Assembly (NCBI GenBank): GCA_023715865.1
Contig: JAMBOW010000002.1
Location: 310,001 to 374,000, forward strand
Length of the DNA stretch: 64,000 nt
Direction: 5' to 3'
From: Neobacillus mesonae
GTDB lineage: Bacteria; Bacillota; Bacilli; Paenibacillales; Paenibacillaceae
Numbering within the stretch: position 1 is the stretch's first letter; each line of letters opens with the position of its first letter. Of this stretch, positions 1-8,047 are shown one piece after another. The position numbers and the translations under genes were made by a program. Below the pieces are notes generated by a model. It saw only the letters and a program-made list of their open reading frames with translations, did not search any database and was not told where the DNA came from.

Positions 1-184
1 TCGAATTGTCAGCTTCCGTAGCCTTCTTAGGCTTCTCGCCGTATTCATGATTAACCTCGCGGGCAAGCTCTCCTACCTCTTCCGACATTCTAGCAAGCAT
101 CGTGAGCGGGCTGAAATATCCTTCTTTAAACTGGGAAATATAAAGATCGACTTCTTTTTGCATTTCTGCAAGACTTTTCTCCAT
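1..184 (-). CDS. ypjD: MazG-like nucleotide pyrophosphohydrolase YpjD, partial (N-terminus)
   Basis: Only the first 61 codons are present; the gene runs off the left edge. The reading MEKSLAEMQKEVDLYISQFK, followed by EGYFSPLTMLARMSEEVGELAREV, matches the start of the YpjD/MazG-like family. The EExxELA-type helix here supplies Mg-binding glutamates of all-alpha NTP pyrophosphohydrolases. The family hydrolyses (d)NTPs to monophosphates in the cytosol. The start at 184 is supported by AAGGAGT about 9 nt upstream. It is divergent from the yitT-family gene, an adjacency (ypjC/ypjD) also seen in Bacillus. The substrate cannot be inferred. Confidence 0.9.
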   Translation of the reverse strand, partial: MEKSLAEMQKEVDLYISQFKEGYFSPLTMLARMSEEVGELAREVNHEYGEKPKKATEADNS

Positions 185-383
185 AAAAGCAATACTCCTT
201 ACACCGATAATTTTGCTTTATTCCAATGTTAACTTATTGAGATTGTGAAGACAAATCATTTTTTAAAGTTAAAGTAAAAAGGCATACTAAGAAGGTACAT
301 ATGTCAAAAGGGGTATATATTCTTACATCTCCCTTTTTAATGGAGCAGCACAAAGTAAATTTGATGGAGTGAGGTATTTTATT

Positions 384-1247
384 ATGAACAAATGGATACC
401 CCAGCTGAAGATCATTCTTCCGATCATGCTTGGAACCGCCATATTTTCGTTCGGTCTGCTGTATTTCATCATTCCGAATCAATTGATGGAAGGCGGCGTT
501 ACCGGGATAACAGTCCTTCTCAACTATGCCTTCGGGATTTCTCCATCCATCTCGACGCTCATCATTAATATACCTTTGTTTATACTCGGCTGGAAGGTGC
601 TTGGCGGCAGACAAATCCTTTACACTGGTATTGGGATTGCCCTGCTTACTTTATTCCTGGGCTTATTTGAACGACTTATTAATGCCGGCTATATCGTCCC
701 TTTCAAAACGGAGCACGATTTCTTACTCCCAGCACTGTATGCCGGTGTTACCATCGGAACAGGTCTTGGTATCGTATTTCGTGCTGGGGGCACAACCGGC
801 GGCTCTGATATTATCGCTCGAATTCTGTCCCGCAAATCGGGATTGAGTATCGGCAAAGTGATGCTTGGCATCGATATTATCATTATTGGATCTTCTATAT
901 TTTTCATCCCTCTTGATAAAATATTGTATACGCTGGTTTCAGTTTTTATTGGATCTAAAGTCATCGATTTTATACAAGAAGGAGCCTATTCCGTTAAGTC
1001 TTACACGATTATAAGCGACCATGCGGAAAAAATAGCGGAGAAGATTACTGTGGAAATGGATAGAGGGGTTACGCTTGTCCCTGCCGTTGGGGCTTATTCA
1101 AAGCAGGCCAAGCATGTTGCCTATTGTGTCATCCCGAGACAGGAAATAAAGCATATGCAGGAGATTATTAGAGCTGCCGATCCTAAGGCTTTTGTCATCA
1201 TTTCTGATGTGCACGATGTGCATGGCGAGGGCTTTAAAGAAAGTTAG
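384..1247 (+). CDS. ypjC: YitT-family membrane protein (YpjC-like)
   Basis: A 287-aa protein with about five hydrophobic segments in the first ~190 residues (YitT/DUF161 region) and a soluble C-terminal DUF2179-type domain (from about SVKSYTIISDHAEKIAEKI to the end). The motif RAGGTTGGSDIIARIL is typical of the family. The ATG at 384 is preferred over an in-frame GTG at 369 because GGAGTGAGG lies just upstream of 384 and overlaps the GTG. The function is unknown; these are integral membrane proteins, possibly transporters. It is one of only two plus-strand genes in the window and ends at its own hairpin terminator. Confidence 0.93.
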   Translation: MNKWIPQLKIILPIMLGTAIFSFGLLYFIIPNQLMEGGVTGITVLLNYAFGISPSISTLIINIPLFILGWKVLGGRQILYTGIGIALLTLFLGLFERLINAGYIVPFKTEHDFLLPALYAGVTIGTGLGIVFRAGGTTGGSDIIARILSRKSGLSIGKVMLGIDIIIIGSSIFFIPLDKILYTLVSVFIGSKVIDFIQEGAYSVKSYTIISDHAEKIAEKITVEMDRGVTLVPAVGAYSKQAKHVAYCVIPRQEIKHMQEIIRAADPKAFVIISDVHDVHGEGFKES

Positions 1248-1268
1248 CCCGGATAACCGGGCTATTTT
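1246..1268 (+). terminator. Rho-independent terminator of ypjC
   Basis: The stem AGCCCGG/CCGGGCT with an ATAA loop is followed by ATTTTC and overlaps the stop codon of the yitT-family gene. The U-tract is short, so termination strength is uncertain. Confidence 0.75.
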
Positions 1269-1315
1269 CATAGGTGAAATTTAGGGGAGTGAAATCCCAT
1301 TTGGTTTTTCAATGA

Positions 1316-2158
1316 TCACTTGATAAACGAAGCCGTCTCCGTTCCTTTAAATTTCCGATATCCCACATATGCCAGCACGGCTACTATGGAAGACCCTATA
1401 AACAGCTGAGCAGCCCATGGCTCTGGCCCGTCAGCAAAAGGGGTAAACGCAGTTTCATCCTTTTCTCTTCCGAACAACGCGTTTACAAACTCATCTCCCT
1501 GCTTCAGCGCCTCCATAATGTCCTGAGACTCAGGATTAGAACGCATCGTCAGCCCTTTTAAATAGGACATCCAGGAATCAAATCGTTCGATTTCGTAAGG
1601 CTGTCTCTTAATAATAGCGGCTGGGCGGATGGTTTCATAATGCTGTTCAAACTCTCCATATGTAACGATCAGGGAATCCGTACGCTCCATTTGTGCCTCT
1701 TCTCCTAAAGCTGCTAAATCCTCTTTCAAAATTTTATAATATTGCAGCCAGAGCGGCTTGTCTTGATGTGCAATACTATCTACCGCCAGCCTTAATTTAG
1801 CAGAAGCGTGCTGTAGTGAATCCGAAGCATTCTGGACACTGGAGGATGCCTCTTTTACTTCAACTATAGTTTCAGTCAAAGCATGCATTCCTTCCACACT
1901 TGTCAATCCATTGAAGGAAAGTCGTTCAACCTGAGTCGTTATGGACTGAATTTCCTCACGTACCCCCGAGAGATCGTTATCAAGCGCCTTCCTGTATAAT
2001 GAAGTGGCTGCCTGGTTCAACTCCTGGGCGGAATTGCTATTTACGGAATCAACCTGTCCGCTTGCAGCAGTAACTCCCGGATACAGCACACAACCAAGCA
2101 AAGTACAGTAAAGAATACTTAATACCATACAGGAAGACCGTTTTTTTCGCGAAAACAT
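1316..2158 (-). CDS. ypjB: Sporulation protein YpjB
   Basis: About 280 aa with an N-terminal signal/anchor (hydrophobic residues ~11-32), a long helical extracytoplasmic region, and a C-terminal membrane segment (AAQLFIGSSIVAVLAYVGYR) followed by a short basic tail. This layout and the position next to ypjA fit the YpjB sporulation family, whose molecular role is not known. Two in-frame ATGs lie close together; the second (2158) has the better spacing from GGAGG, and the first (2164) is only one base from it. The protein probably sits on the outer side of the mother-cell or forespore membrane (inference). Confidence 0.85.
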   Translation of the reverse strand: MFSRKKRSSCMVLSILYCTLLGCVLYPGVTAASGQVDSVNSNSAQELNQAATSLYRKALDNDLSGVREEIQSITTQVERLSFNGLTSVEGMHALTETIVEVKEASSSVQNASDSLQHASAKLRLAVDSIAHQDKPLWLQYYKILKEDLAALGEEAQMERTDSLIVTYGEFEQHYETIRPAAIIKRQPYEIERFDSWMSYLKGLTMRSNPESQDIMEALKQGDEFVNALFGREKDETAFTPFADGPEPWAAQLFIGSSIVAVLAYVGYRKFKGTETASFIK

Positions 2159-2206
2159 GGACATCCCCTCCTACAATATCGTATGAGGGGATGAGAATAC
2201 ATAGTA

Positions 2207-2836
2207 CTATAATCGTCTAGTTTGTTTGAGGACCACAAAACCAGTAACAATGCAAGCAAGCGTAAGGGTGAAAGTGAAGTTTCTCACTGTATTGATATGT
2301 GCATCAACAACATCTGGAAGCCATGGATATATTCCCTGAGTATAATCCAGTGTGTCATTAAGCAGGGTCCACACTCCGGCAAATACAAGACTCCCCAGCT
2401 TGAACCCAAAAAAACGTGCGTACAGCAGCACTTCGACAGCCATAGCCAGATGAGACGCTATGAGCATAAAATCCTGCCACATCATATCCGAACCGAGGGA
2501 CCAGCCTGCCACGATCATCGCTACAGCCCATATTCCGTATTTTAATGATGTCACAAAGGCGAGAGCCTGAATTACATGCCCCACATTCTTTAGCCATTTA
2601 GCAGCAGGTGGATATAATAAGAACAATAGAGACAATGTGAAAAAGAGACTAGCCGTCGGACTGTCGGGCACAAATACTAGCAGCCAGGAAGGATAATTAT
2701 TCAGCGTATACTCCAGTTGGCCTCCGTACCAGATATACCCATAAACTGTACCAAGCAAATTACACCAGAATAACAACCATAGAAAGCCGCGATGCATAAG
2801 AAGCGAACGGCTCCAAAAGAAAGAAATCGATAACAC
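2207..2836 (-). CDS. ypjA: DUF1405 membrane protein YpjA
   Basis: A 209-aa protein made mostly of five to six hydrophobic helices, recognisable as DUF1405/YpjA from its composition, length and position between ypjB and qcrC. It starts at a GTG with GAGGAGG 6 nt upstream. The function is unknown. In Bacillus the same gene follows the menaquinol:cytochrome c reductase operon, as here, but a strong terminator (2900-2930) separates it from qcrC, so it is probably transcribed separately. Confidence 0.85.
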   Translation of the reverse strand: MLSISFFWSRSLLMHRGFLWLLFWCNLLGTVYGYIWYGGQLEYTLNNYPSWLLVFVPDSPTASLFFTLSLLFLLYPPAAKWLKNVGHVIQALAFVTSLKYGIWAVAMIVAGWSLGSDMMWQDFMLIASHLAMAVEVLLYARFFGFKLGSLVFAGVWTLLNDTLDYTQGIYPWLPDVVDAHINTVRNFTFTLTLACIVTGFVVLKQTRRL

Positions 2837-2899
2837 CTGTATCCTCCTCTAACGTTCAAGCTGTATGTATTTAACTGCTGTAAAACTCTTTACCATCTT

Positions 2900-2930
2900 A
2901 AAAAAGCCTGACTGCATCTGCAGTCAGGCT
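2900..2930 (-). terminator. Terminator of the qcrABC operon
   Basis: A perfect 12-bp stem AGCCTGACTGCA/TGCAGTCAGGCT with a 2-nt loop is followed by six T on the minus strand, immediately after qcrC. It is one of the strongest terminators in the window. Confidence 0.95.
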
Positions 2931-2949
2931 TTCACCTATAGCTTATATT

Positions 2950-3828
2950 TTACTGTTCCGCTTTCTGAAGTGCAAGCCAATCTGCCAAGGCATCGATATC
3001 CTCATCAGTTAATCCCTGAGCTATATTGTTATCATACTGTGGCTGCATTCCGCCAATACCTTCATGGATAATCGTAAGAATTTCTTCCTTACTATGCTTG
3101 TCACCGATTCCGAGCAGTGACGGGGCTCCCTGCCCCTTCAAGTCAACCGCGTGACAGCTGACACAGGTTGCTTTCTTATAAATTTCTGCACCTGCAGAAT
3201 CAGGCTCGACAACTGCAACTTCTTCCTCTTCAGCAGAAGGTGCAAACGAGGTCGATTCTCCGGCCGCATGCCTTTCCTCCGCTTCCTTCTCACGCTGTAT
3301 ATGCTCAGGCTCCTGTCCGCTTGCTGCAAGCTCATGCTTGTAATGTGTCCAGGCTACGTTGGTCAAATAAACAACAGAGACAATAGAAAGCAGCATCAGC
3401 GATGATGCAATCGGTCTTTTGTAAAAGCGCCGTTCTTTGCCGGTATCCAAAAACGGTGCCAGCAGTAACGCTCCAAATGCAACACCCGTCACGCCAAGTG
3501 TTCCAAGTACAACATAGTCACCTGATGCATACGGGTACTTCAAATATTGGTATAAAAATAAGAAGTACCAGTCAGGCATCGGAATGACCGATGCGCTTGG
3601 GTCAGCTGGATACCCGAGCGGGGCTGGCTCAGAAATCGTGAGCACTAGAAAACCAACCAACACGACGACACCGACCATCCATTCCTTCAGCAAAAAGTTA
3701 GGTATGAATGCCTCTGACTTCCCCGGATACGCAGTATAATCAGGCGGAGTAATAAAGCCTTCTCCCTTGCGAACCCGAGAATCGCCAACAAACACGACTT
3801 TTTCATCCGATTTCTTCCCGTGTGCCAT
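2950..3828 (-). CDS. qcrC: Menaquinol:cytochrome c reductase cytochrome b/c subunit QcrC
   Basis: A 292-aa fusion of the subunit IV-like part of cytochrome b and a C-terminal cytochrome c domain, the bacillar bc-complex arrangement. Residues ~45-160 carry three membrane helices, including the PxxW-type motif in PMPDWYFLFLYQYLKYP. Then comes an acidic Glu-rich linker (~165-210) and the heme c site C222-V-S-C225-H226, with M261 in GGM as the likely axial ligand. It receives electrons from QcrA/QcrB on the outer face of the membrane. It starts at ATG after AGGGAGG and is the third gene of qcrABC. Heme attachment should depend on ResBC, encoded at 53-56 kb. Confidence 0.97.
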   Translation of the reverse strand: MAHGKKSDEKVVFVGDSRVRKGEGFITPPDYTAYPGKSEAFIPNFLLKEWMVGVVVLVGFLVLTISEPAPLGYPADPSASVIPMPDWYFLFLYQYLKYPYASGDYVVLGTLGVTGVAFGALLLAPFLDTGKERRFYKRPIASSLMLLSIVSVVYLTNVAWTHYKHELAASGQEPEHIQREKEAEERHAAGESTSFAPSAEEEEVAVVEPDSAGAEIYKKATCVSCHAVDLKGQGAPSLLGIGDKHSKEEILTIIHEGIGGMQPQYDNNIAQGLTDEDIDALADWLALQKAEQ

Positions 3829-3847
3829 AGGGTTATCCTCCCTTCTA

Positions 3848-4519
3848 TTATAGTGGTCCGGAAATTCCTTGTCTGCGGATCATAATAAAATGGCCCACGA
3901 GCAATATGAGCAGAACAGCAGGAAGGAAAAATACGTGAAGAGCAAAGAATCTCGTTAACGTCTCTGCACCGACAATGGACCCGCCTTGTAAGAACTCTTT
4001 GATAACCGGTCCTAATACTGGAACCGTATTGGCAATCTCAAGAGTAACCTTTGTTGCAAAGTAAGCTTTATTATCCCAAGGAAGCAGGTAACCTGTTAAT
4101 CCAAGCCCCAGCATGACGAAAAAGATCAGCATGCCCACGACCCAGTTCATTTCGCGCGGTGCTTTATACGATCCTGTGAAGAACACCCGCATTGTATGTA
4201 GAAACATCATTACTATAACCAAACTTGCACCCCAGTGGTGCATACCGCGGACGATTTGTCCAAATGCGACCTGGGTTTGCAAAAATTCTACGCTTGCGTA
4301 AGCGTTGATAATATCCGGTACGTAATACATGGTGAGAAACATGCCTGAAAGAATTTGAATAACGGTAATAAAAAACGTAAGTCCGCCGAAGCAGTATACA
4401 AAAGCTGAAAAGTGATGGGCGGGATTTACGTGTTCGGGAACTTCATGGTCAGCAACGTCGCGCCAAATCGGGGTAATATCAAGACGTTCGTCGACCCAGT
4501 TGTAAATATTCTTAAACAT
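3848..4519 (-). CDS. qcrB: Menaquinol:cytochrome c reductase cytochrome b subunit QcrB
   Basis: A 223-aa b6-type cytochrome b with four membrane helices. Histidine pairs in helices B and D (GMHHWGASLVIVMMFLH and FFALHVFFLPAVLLILLVGH) are the expected ligands of two b hemes, and GYLLPWDNKAYFATKV is the signature segment after helix C. It oxidises menaquinol together with QcrA. It starts at ATG after GGGAGGGCG and sits between qcrA and qcrC with short gaps, so one transcript is expected. Confidence 0.97.
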   Translation of the reverse strand: MFKNIYNWVDERLDITPIWRDVADHEVPEHVNPAHHFSAFVYCFGGLTFFITVIQILSGMFLTMYYVPDIINAYASVEFLQTQVAFGQIVRGMHHWGASLVIVMMFLHTMRVFFTGSYKAPREMNWVVGMLIFFVMLGLGLTGYLLPWDNKAYFATKVTLEIANTVPVLGPVIKEFLQGGSIVGAETLTRFFALHVFFLPAVLLILLVGHFIMIRRQGISGPL

Positions 4520-4534
4520 CTACTCACGCCCTCC

Positions 4535-5077
4535 CTATTGGACTCTCGTATTTGAAATAATCTCGCCGAGATACACCCATCCGCCTTCTTCCCTAACGGT
4601 ATACTCGTCAAGCGGTGCCGATGCAACCTCCAGCTGCTTGCCTTCCTTCGTGTAATGTGCGCCATGGCATGGACAGAAATATTCGTCTGGATATGACGGG
4701 TTGTTATTGTATCTCACGGTACAACCCAGATGCTTACAGATCGGTGACAACGCATAGATGACTCCATCCTCACCTCTGCGAATCCAGGCGACCAAGGACG
4801 CATTGCTTAAATACCAGCCATCCTGCTGCTTAAGCTCAAAGTTCACTTCCTGCGGTTCATCCGTAACTTGGCTCACTTCAATGACTTTTACAAAAGCGCC
4901 TTCATCGTCCTTTTGCAGTATCGGGTCCACAGCAAAACGGATCATTGGCAGAGCTGCACCCGCAGCCATATATGCCGTAGCACCGCCCAAGGTGTAAGTT
5001 AGAAACTGTCTGCGTGACATCTCTTTACGACTGGGTGGTTTAGGCAGTTGGTGCTCATTGTCATTGTGTTTGCTCAT
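4535..5077 (-). CDS. qcrA: Menaquinol:cytochrome c reductase Rieske iron-sulfur subunit QcrA
   Basis: A 180-aa Rieske protein. A twin-arginine signal (S21-R-R-Q-F-L) precedes a single hydrophobic segment (~27-50). The [2Fe-2S] ligands are C114-x-H116 with C119, and C135-P-C137-H138, where C119 and C137 give the structural disulfide. A longer frame extends 12 codons upstream, but AAGGGGG sits about 10 nt before the ATG at 5077, so that start is chosen. It is first in the qcrABC operon behind the promoter at 5155-5183. Confidence 0.96.
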   Translation of the reverse strand: MSKHNDNEHQLPKPPSRKEMSRRQFLTYTLGGATAYMAAGAALPMIRFAVDPILQKDDEGAFVKVIEVSQVTDEPQEVNFELKQQDGWYLSNASLVAWIRRGEDGVIYALSPICKHLGCTVRYNNNPSYPDEYFCPCHGAHYTKEGKQLEVASAPLDEYTVREEGGWVYLGEIISNTRVQ

Positions 5078-5154
5078 CCTCTTCCAACCCCCTTTTTCAT
5101 CCAAATATTTCATTCATCTCTTAAAAAATTCCACAAATTACTAGGACATACATT

Positions 5155-5183
5155 ATCATATATTAGCCTCCATGGACCGTCAA
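5155..5183 (-). promoter_or_regulatory. Sigma-A promoter of qcrABC
   Basis: -35 TTGACG (5178-5183) and -10 TATGAT (5155-5160) are separated by 17 bp on the minus strand, about 75 bp upstream of the qcrA start. A TTTGTGACAAATT motif abuts the -35 box, a position typical of an activator site. Confidence 0.75.
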
Positions 5184-5184
5184 G

Positions 5185-5254
5185 AATTTGTCACAAAATT
5201 TCGGACAGAGAATGGAAGCGTTATATTGAAAATGTTGGTAAATTGTCACAAATT
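5185..5254 (-). promoter_or_regulatory. Two TTTGTGACAA-type operator motifs upstream of qcrA
   Basis: The minus strand has TTTTGTGACAAATT at 5185-5198 and AATTTGTGACAATTT at 5240-5254. Both contain the same 9-mer TTGTGACAA with A/T-rich flanks. The first copy abuts the qcrA -35 box. The same core occurs once at 56532-56546 upstream of resA. ResD of Bacillus is known to bind TTGTGA-like sites, so a ResD box is the leading guess; an FNR or Rex family regulator is possible. Confidence 0.55.
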
Positions 5255-5266
5255 AATCTAGTCTTT

Positions 5267-5785
5267 TTACAGTCCCCACATCTGGTAAATTTGACGATGC
5301 ATTTCTTGAGTCATCTTGCGTGTTTTCTCATTAAGATCCTCATGTTCTGTGCATACTGCAGATTCAAGTGCTGTAATAGAAAATGACAAATCACAGGCTG
5401 GGATCGCGTCCTTATCGATATTTTTTTCACTCATGATCATGACAAATTTAAAACCGCCTACTTTTGCCTCCCTACATACTTCATTTAAAGCTTCATAATA
5501 TGTACTGCTTATATAATGAAAAGCAGGATAAGTTACAATACGCCCTTTGAATGGAGTTTCAATTTGATCTAAGAAATCCCTCAATTTTTCTAAAGCGCTT
5601 ACAGACTCTAGCGGAGATTCTTTACCCGTGAGGCCTGTCAAAGGAATAATACAGGTATCCAAATAAGGCTTCCACTCGTTCCAATCTTCCTGCCCAATCT
5701 CGCTGAACTTCAAGCATTCCTGCCCCCTTATATTATGATTCCTATCTATTATAATGTTTGTCCTGCTGGCTGGAAAGAGTTTCAA
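5267..5785 (-). CDS. ypiF: DUF2487 family protein YpiF
   Basis: A 172-aa soluble protein matching the YpiF/DUF2487 family in length and features: an early W-x-PYLDTCIIPLTGL segment and a central FKGRIVTYPAFHYI. It is placed directly upstream of qcrABC, as in Bacillus. No enzymatic motif is visible and the function is unknown. The first codons (MKLFPASRTNIIIDRN) lack a convincing ribosome binding site and the true start may lie further in, near MRGQECLKFSEIG-like codons, where the protein family usually begins. It is separated from qcrA by the promoter region. Confidence 0.75.
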   Translation of the reverse strand: MKLFPASRTNIIIDRNHNIRGQECLKFSEIGQEDWNEWKPYLDTCIIPLTGLTGKESPLESVSALEKLRDFLDQIETPFKGRIVTYPAFHYISSTYYEALNEVCREAKVGGFKFVMIMSEKNIDKDAIPACDLSFSITALESAVCTEHEDLNEKTRKMTQEMHRQIYQMWGL

Positions 5786-5816
5786 GTAAACATGCTCCTT
5801 TGATTTTTAAACACAC

Positions 5817-5868
5817 AAAAACCCTCTTATTCATCGAACTTTATAGTCCGAGCAGAATAAGTAGGGTT
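5817..5868 (-). terminator. Terminator after the IDEAL-domain gene
   Basis: On the minus strand, AACCCTACTTATTC pairs with GAATAAGAGGGTT across a ~22-nt loop, followed by a short T-run. It lies just downstream of the IDEAL peptide gene. Confidence 0.7.
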
Positions 5869-5904
5869 AGTCTGAATTGATAGTTATTATAGGGTTTATC
5901 TATG

Positions 5905-6084
5905 TTAGTTAATCAATCTCAGTTCATCCGTCAGGTTACGAAAAGCCACTTCATCCCCCGATGCCAGTGCTTTATCAATTTCATCTAAGAGCTTCTCACT
6001 TCGATGTTTCTTTAGAGCTTCGTCCCAAACCATCTCAGCAGCCAGTCCTAACATGACCTCGTAAGTAACTTTCATTTTATCCAT
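5905..6084 (-). CDS. Small IDEAL-domain protein (59 aa)
   Basis: The peptide starts MDKMKVTYEVMLGLAAEMVW and ends with an IDEAL-type helix, LLDEIDKALASGDEVAFRNL. IDEAL domains also occur at the C-terminus of Bacillus YpiB, which occupies this same locus, so this may be a stand-alone version of that domain. The open frame extends 38 codons upstream, but a perfect GGAGGTG sits 6 nt before the ATG at 6084 and decides the start. The role is unknown, probably protein-protein interaction. Confidence 0.85.
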   Translation of the reverse strand: MDKMKVTYEVMLGLAAEMVWDEALKKHRSEKLLDEIDKALASGDEVAFRNLTDELRLIN

Positions 6085-6242
6085 AGGATGCACCTCCAAC
6101 CAATTGTTTGTTTTTCTAGATAGATAAATTAAAGGCTGTGACAGCTCTTCAAACTCATTCCATCTAAATTCATCATTATTGACCCTCTTCAAGTGCATAA
6201 ATACTGTATTGTTGATCTAATGTATGCCCGTGTTTACAGAAC

Positions 6243-7322
6243 CTAAACACAGCTTTTTGACATTTTACTACCCCAGGCTGTGATTTGAACAGCCTGTCCT
6301 TTTTCCACGGCATCTCCGCTTCGTATGATCCCCAAGTGAATCAGCATTTGCAAAATACGCTGCGTAAAAACGGCTTCTTTAGAATCGTAGTAAAAAGGGT
6401 GTACCAGATCTCCAATACTTTCCATAAGCGATGATACTGTGACCCACCTGTCAGCACACCTGCCAACCCAGTAAACGACGGATGTCAGATTTGGAATAGC
6501 TCCTTTATACTGTCTTAACCAAAAGCGGAATAGCTGTATCATTTCGTTCTCCGGCTCTTTCTCCAGAGAAGCTAAACCCTCTGCAGTCAGTTCGAGTACT
6601 CCGTTCTTTTCAGAAATATAGCGATGATGGAAAGCAAAATCATAAAGCAATGCTAACCGATCCGGGTACTCTTTGTAGGAGCGCCCATAACCGAAACGCC
6701 ATCCCTTGCCTACAAGCGGTTCCTGAACGTGCAGATATTCCATCAACTGCTGCTGAGAACGCTTGTACATAAACCCTTCCTGATTCAAAGGAATGTCATG
6801 TTGATTAATAAATCTTAACATCAGCCTTAAATCTTCAGCTAACAAATGATGTTCCTCCCTATATACAGAAGGTTCACTTATCTTTACCATCATTTGTTCA
6901 AATCTTTCCTGCAACACATGAAGAAATTTAATCTTCAAATCATTCGGTACCTGGTACAAATACCGGGTCTGGTGAGTAGAACCGTTGAACAGCCATCCGC
7001 ATTTTGTAAAGTGAACGATGATGTCTCGAAAATAAGAGGCAGGCTGCTCGCCCTTTGGCTCAATAGCCTGTCTTGCAAGGGCCGTTAATTCCTCCATACT
7101 GAAGCTCGCTCTTGTATCGAACAACATCGCATTCAAAAAAAGAAGATGACTGATCGGAAGCTTTTCAACCTGCTCCTCAACAAAAGATTTACTGCCCAGC
7201 GTTATTAATATGCTTTGAATCAATTCATGCTTGGAATTAGTTTTATTTATGCACTCATAATGGTTCGCAATGCGGTTCAGCTGACCGATATCAGCATATG
7301 TGAGTAGATCCGCTAAATTCAT
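6243..7322 (-). CDS. Unknown conserved-type protein with winged-helix-like architecture
   Basis: A 359-aa soluble protein that I do not recognise with certainty. It begins MNLADLLTYADIGQLNRIAN and looks like a string of small helical domains: an N-terminal helical bundle, a middle part rich in aromatic and basic residues (GKGWRFGYGRSYKEYP), and a C-terminal wHTH-like region. The overall feel resembles the helicase-associated winged-helix regions of XPB-like proteins, but no helicase motifs are present. The ATG at 7322 has GCGAGG upstream; a longer frame to 7352 has no ribosome binding site. It occupies the position of Bacillus ypiA (a TPR protein) but does not look like a TPR protein. Confidence 0.7.
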   Translation of the reverse strand: MNLADLLTYADIGQLNRIANHYECINKTNSKHELIQSILITLGSKSFVEEQVEKLPISHLLFLNAMLFDTRASFSMEELTALARQAIEPKGEQPASYFRDIIVHFTKCGWLFNGSTHQTRYLYQVPNDLKIKFLHVLQERFEQMMVKISEPSVYREEHHLLAEDLRLMLRFINQHDIPLNQEGFMYKRSQQQLMEYLHVQEPLVGKGWRFGYGRSYKEYPDRLALLYDFAFHHRYISEKNGVLELTAEGLASLEKEPENEMIQLFRFWLRQYKGAIPNLTSVVYWVGRCADRWVTVSSLMESIGDLVHPFYYDSKEAVFTQRILQMLIHLGIIRSGDAVEKGQAVQITAWGSKMSKSCV

Positions 7323-7386
7323 TGTTCCATCGCCTCGCCGTTTTACTACCATTATGGGAATTATTACAACATTTATTCCAAATGAG

Positions 7387-7416
7387 CAAAAAAAATAACC
7401 CGAAATATTTTCGAGT
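7387..7416 (-). terminator. Terminator of the sigma/anti-sigma/phosphatase operon
   Basis: On the minus strand, AATAACTCGAAA pairs with TTTCGGGTTATT and is followed by eight T. It lies between the phosphatase gene and the unknown 359-aa gene, so these are separate units. Confidence 0.88.
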
Positions 7417-7427
7417 TATTTTATCAG

Positions 7428-8027
7428 CTATTTTTTCTCTATGGATTCCTGCACTATTAAATGCTTTGTGCAGTTGTATAATAACGGGTTCCAGCTCTCT
7501 ACATCTTTCTCCAAAATGGTAAGCGATAAATTACCGATCCGTTCAGAATACTTATCCTCGTATAATGCTCTGTATAATTGAGCGAGTAATGCTCCATGAG
7601 ATACGACCAAAATATGATGATCCGGATACTGCTCTGCCAAATCATTGATGAAGGTTAGAGCCCTGGCCTGCATGGCAGGTTCCTTCTCCTGACCTAAATC
7701 AAGAGTATTCCAGTCTAACCCCCACTTTTCTTCACGTTCCTCAGCAGTAAGACCTTCAGCTTGACCAAAAGATCTTTCCTTCAAACGCTCGTCCGACGGG
7801 AGCATAGGAATGTCCATCATCTTTGCAATGATTTCCCCAGTCTCTTGGGCACGGGACAATCCACTTGTAATGACATAATCCCATTTATAGGATTCGTTTA
7901 GGAGCCTTTCGCCTAACAGCCTGGCCTGCTGTCTTCCTTCATCATTCAGCGGAATGTCGCTCTGTCCTTGAATACGACCTAATACATTCCACTCTGTCAG
8001 TCCATGCCGTATTAGTCCAATCCTCAT
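7428..8027 (-). CDS. Histidine phosphatase (phosphoglycerate-mutase-like) family protein
   Basis: A 199-aa protein with the RHG catalytic motif at the N-terminus (IRHGLTEWN; H8 is the phospho-acceptor), the conserved arginine/glutamate segment LKERSFGQAEG, and the second catalytic histidine in VVSHGALLAQL. This is the broad family of cofactor-independent phosphatases and cobalamin/alpha-ribazole or metabolite phosphatases. The substrate cannot be told from sequence. It starts at ATG after GGGAG. It lies 20 bp downstream of the anti-sigma gene and probably shares its transcript, although a functional link is not evident. Confidence 0.9.
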   Translation of the reverse strand: MRIGLIRHGLTEWNVLGRIQGQSDIPLNDEGRQQARLLGERLLNESYKWDYVITSGLSRAQETGEIIAKMMDIPMLPSDERLKERSFGQAEGLTAEEREEKWGLDWNTLDLGQEKEPAMQARALTFINDLAEQYPDHHILVVSHGALLAQLYRALYEDKYSERIGNLSLTILEKDVESWNPLLYNCTKHLIVQESIEKK

Positions 8028-8047
8028 AGCTTACTCCCTTCAAGTTG

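Noticed and set aside
234..614. 126-codon minus-strand frame opposite the yitT-family gene
   Set aside because: It overlaps the real gene and its upstream region, and no protein-like features are seen.
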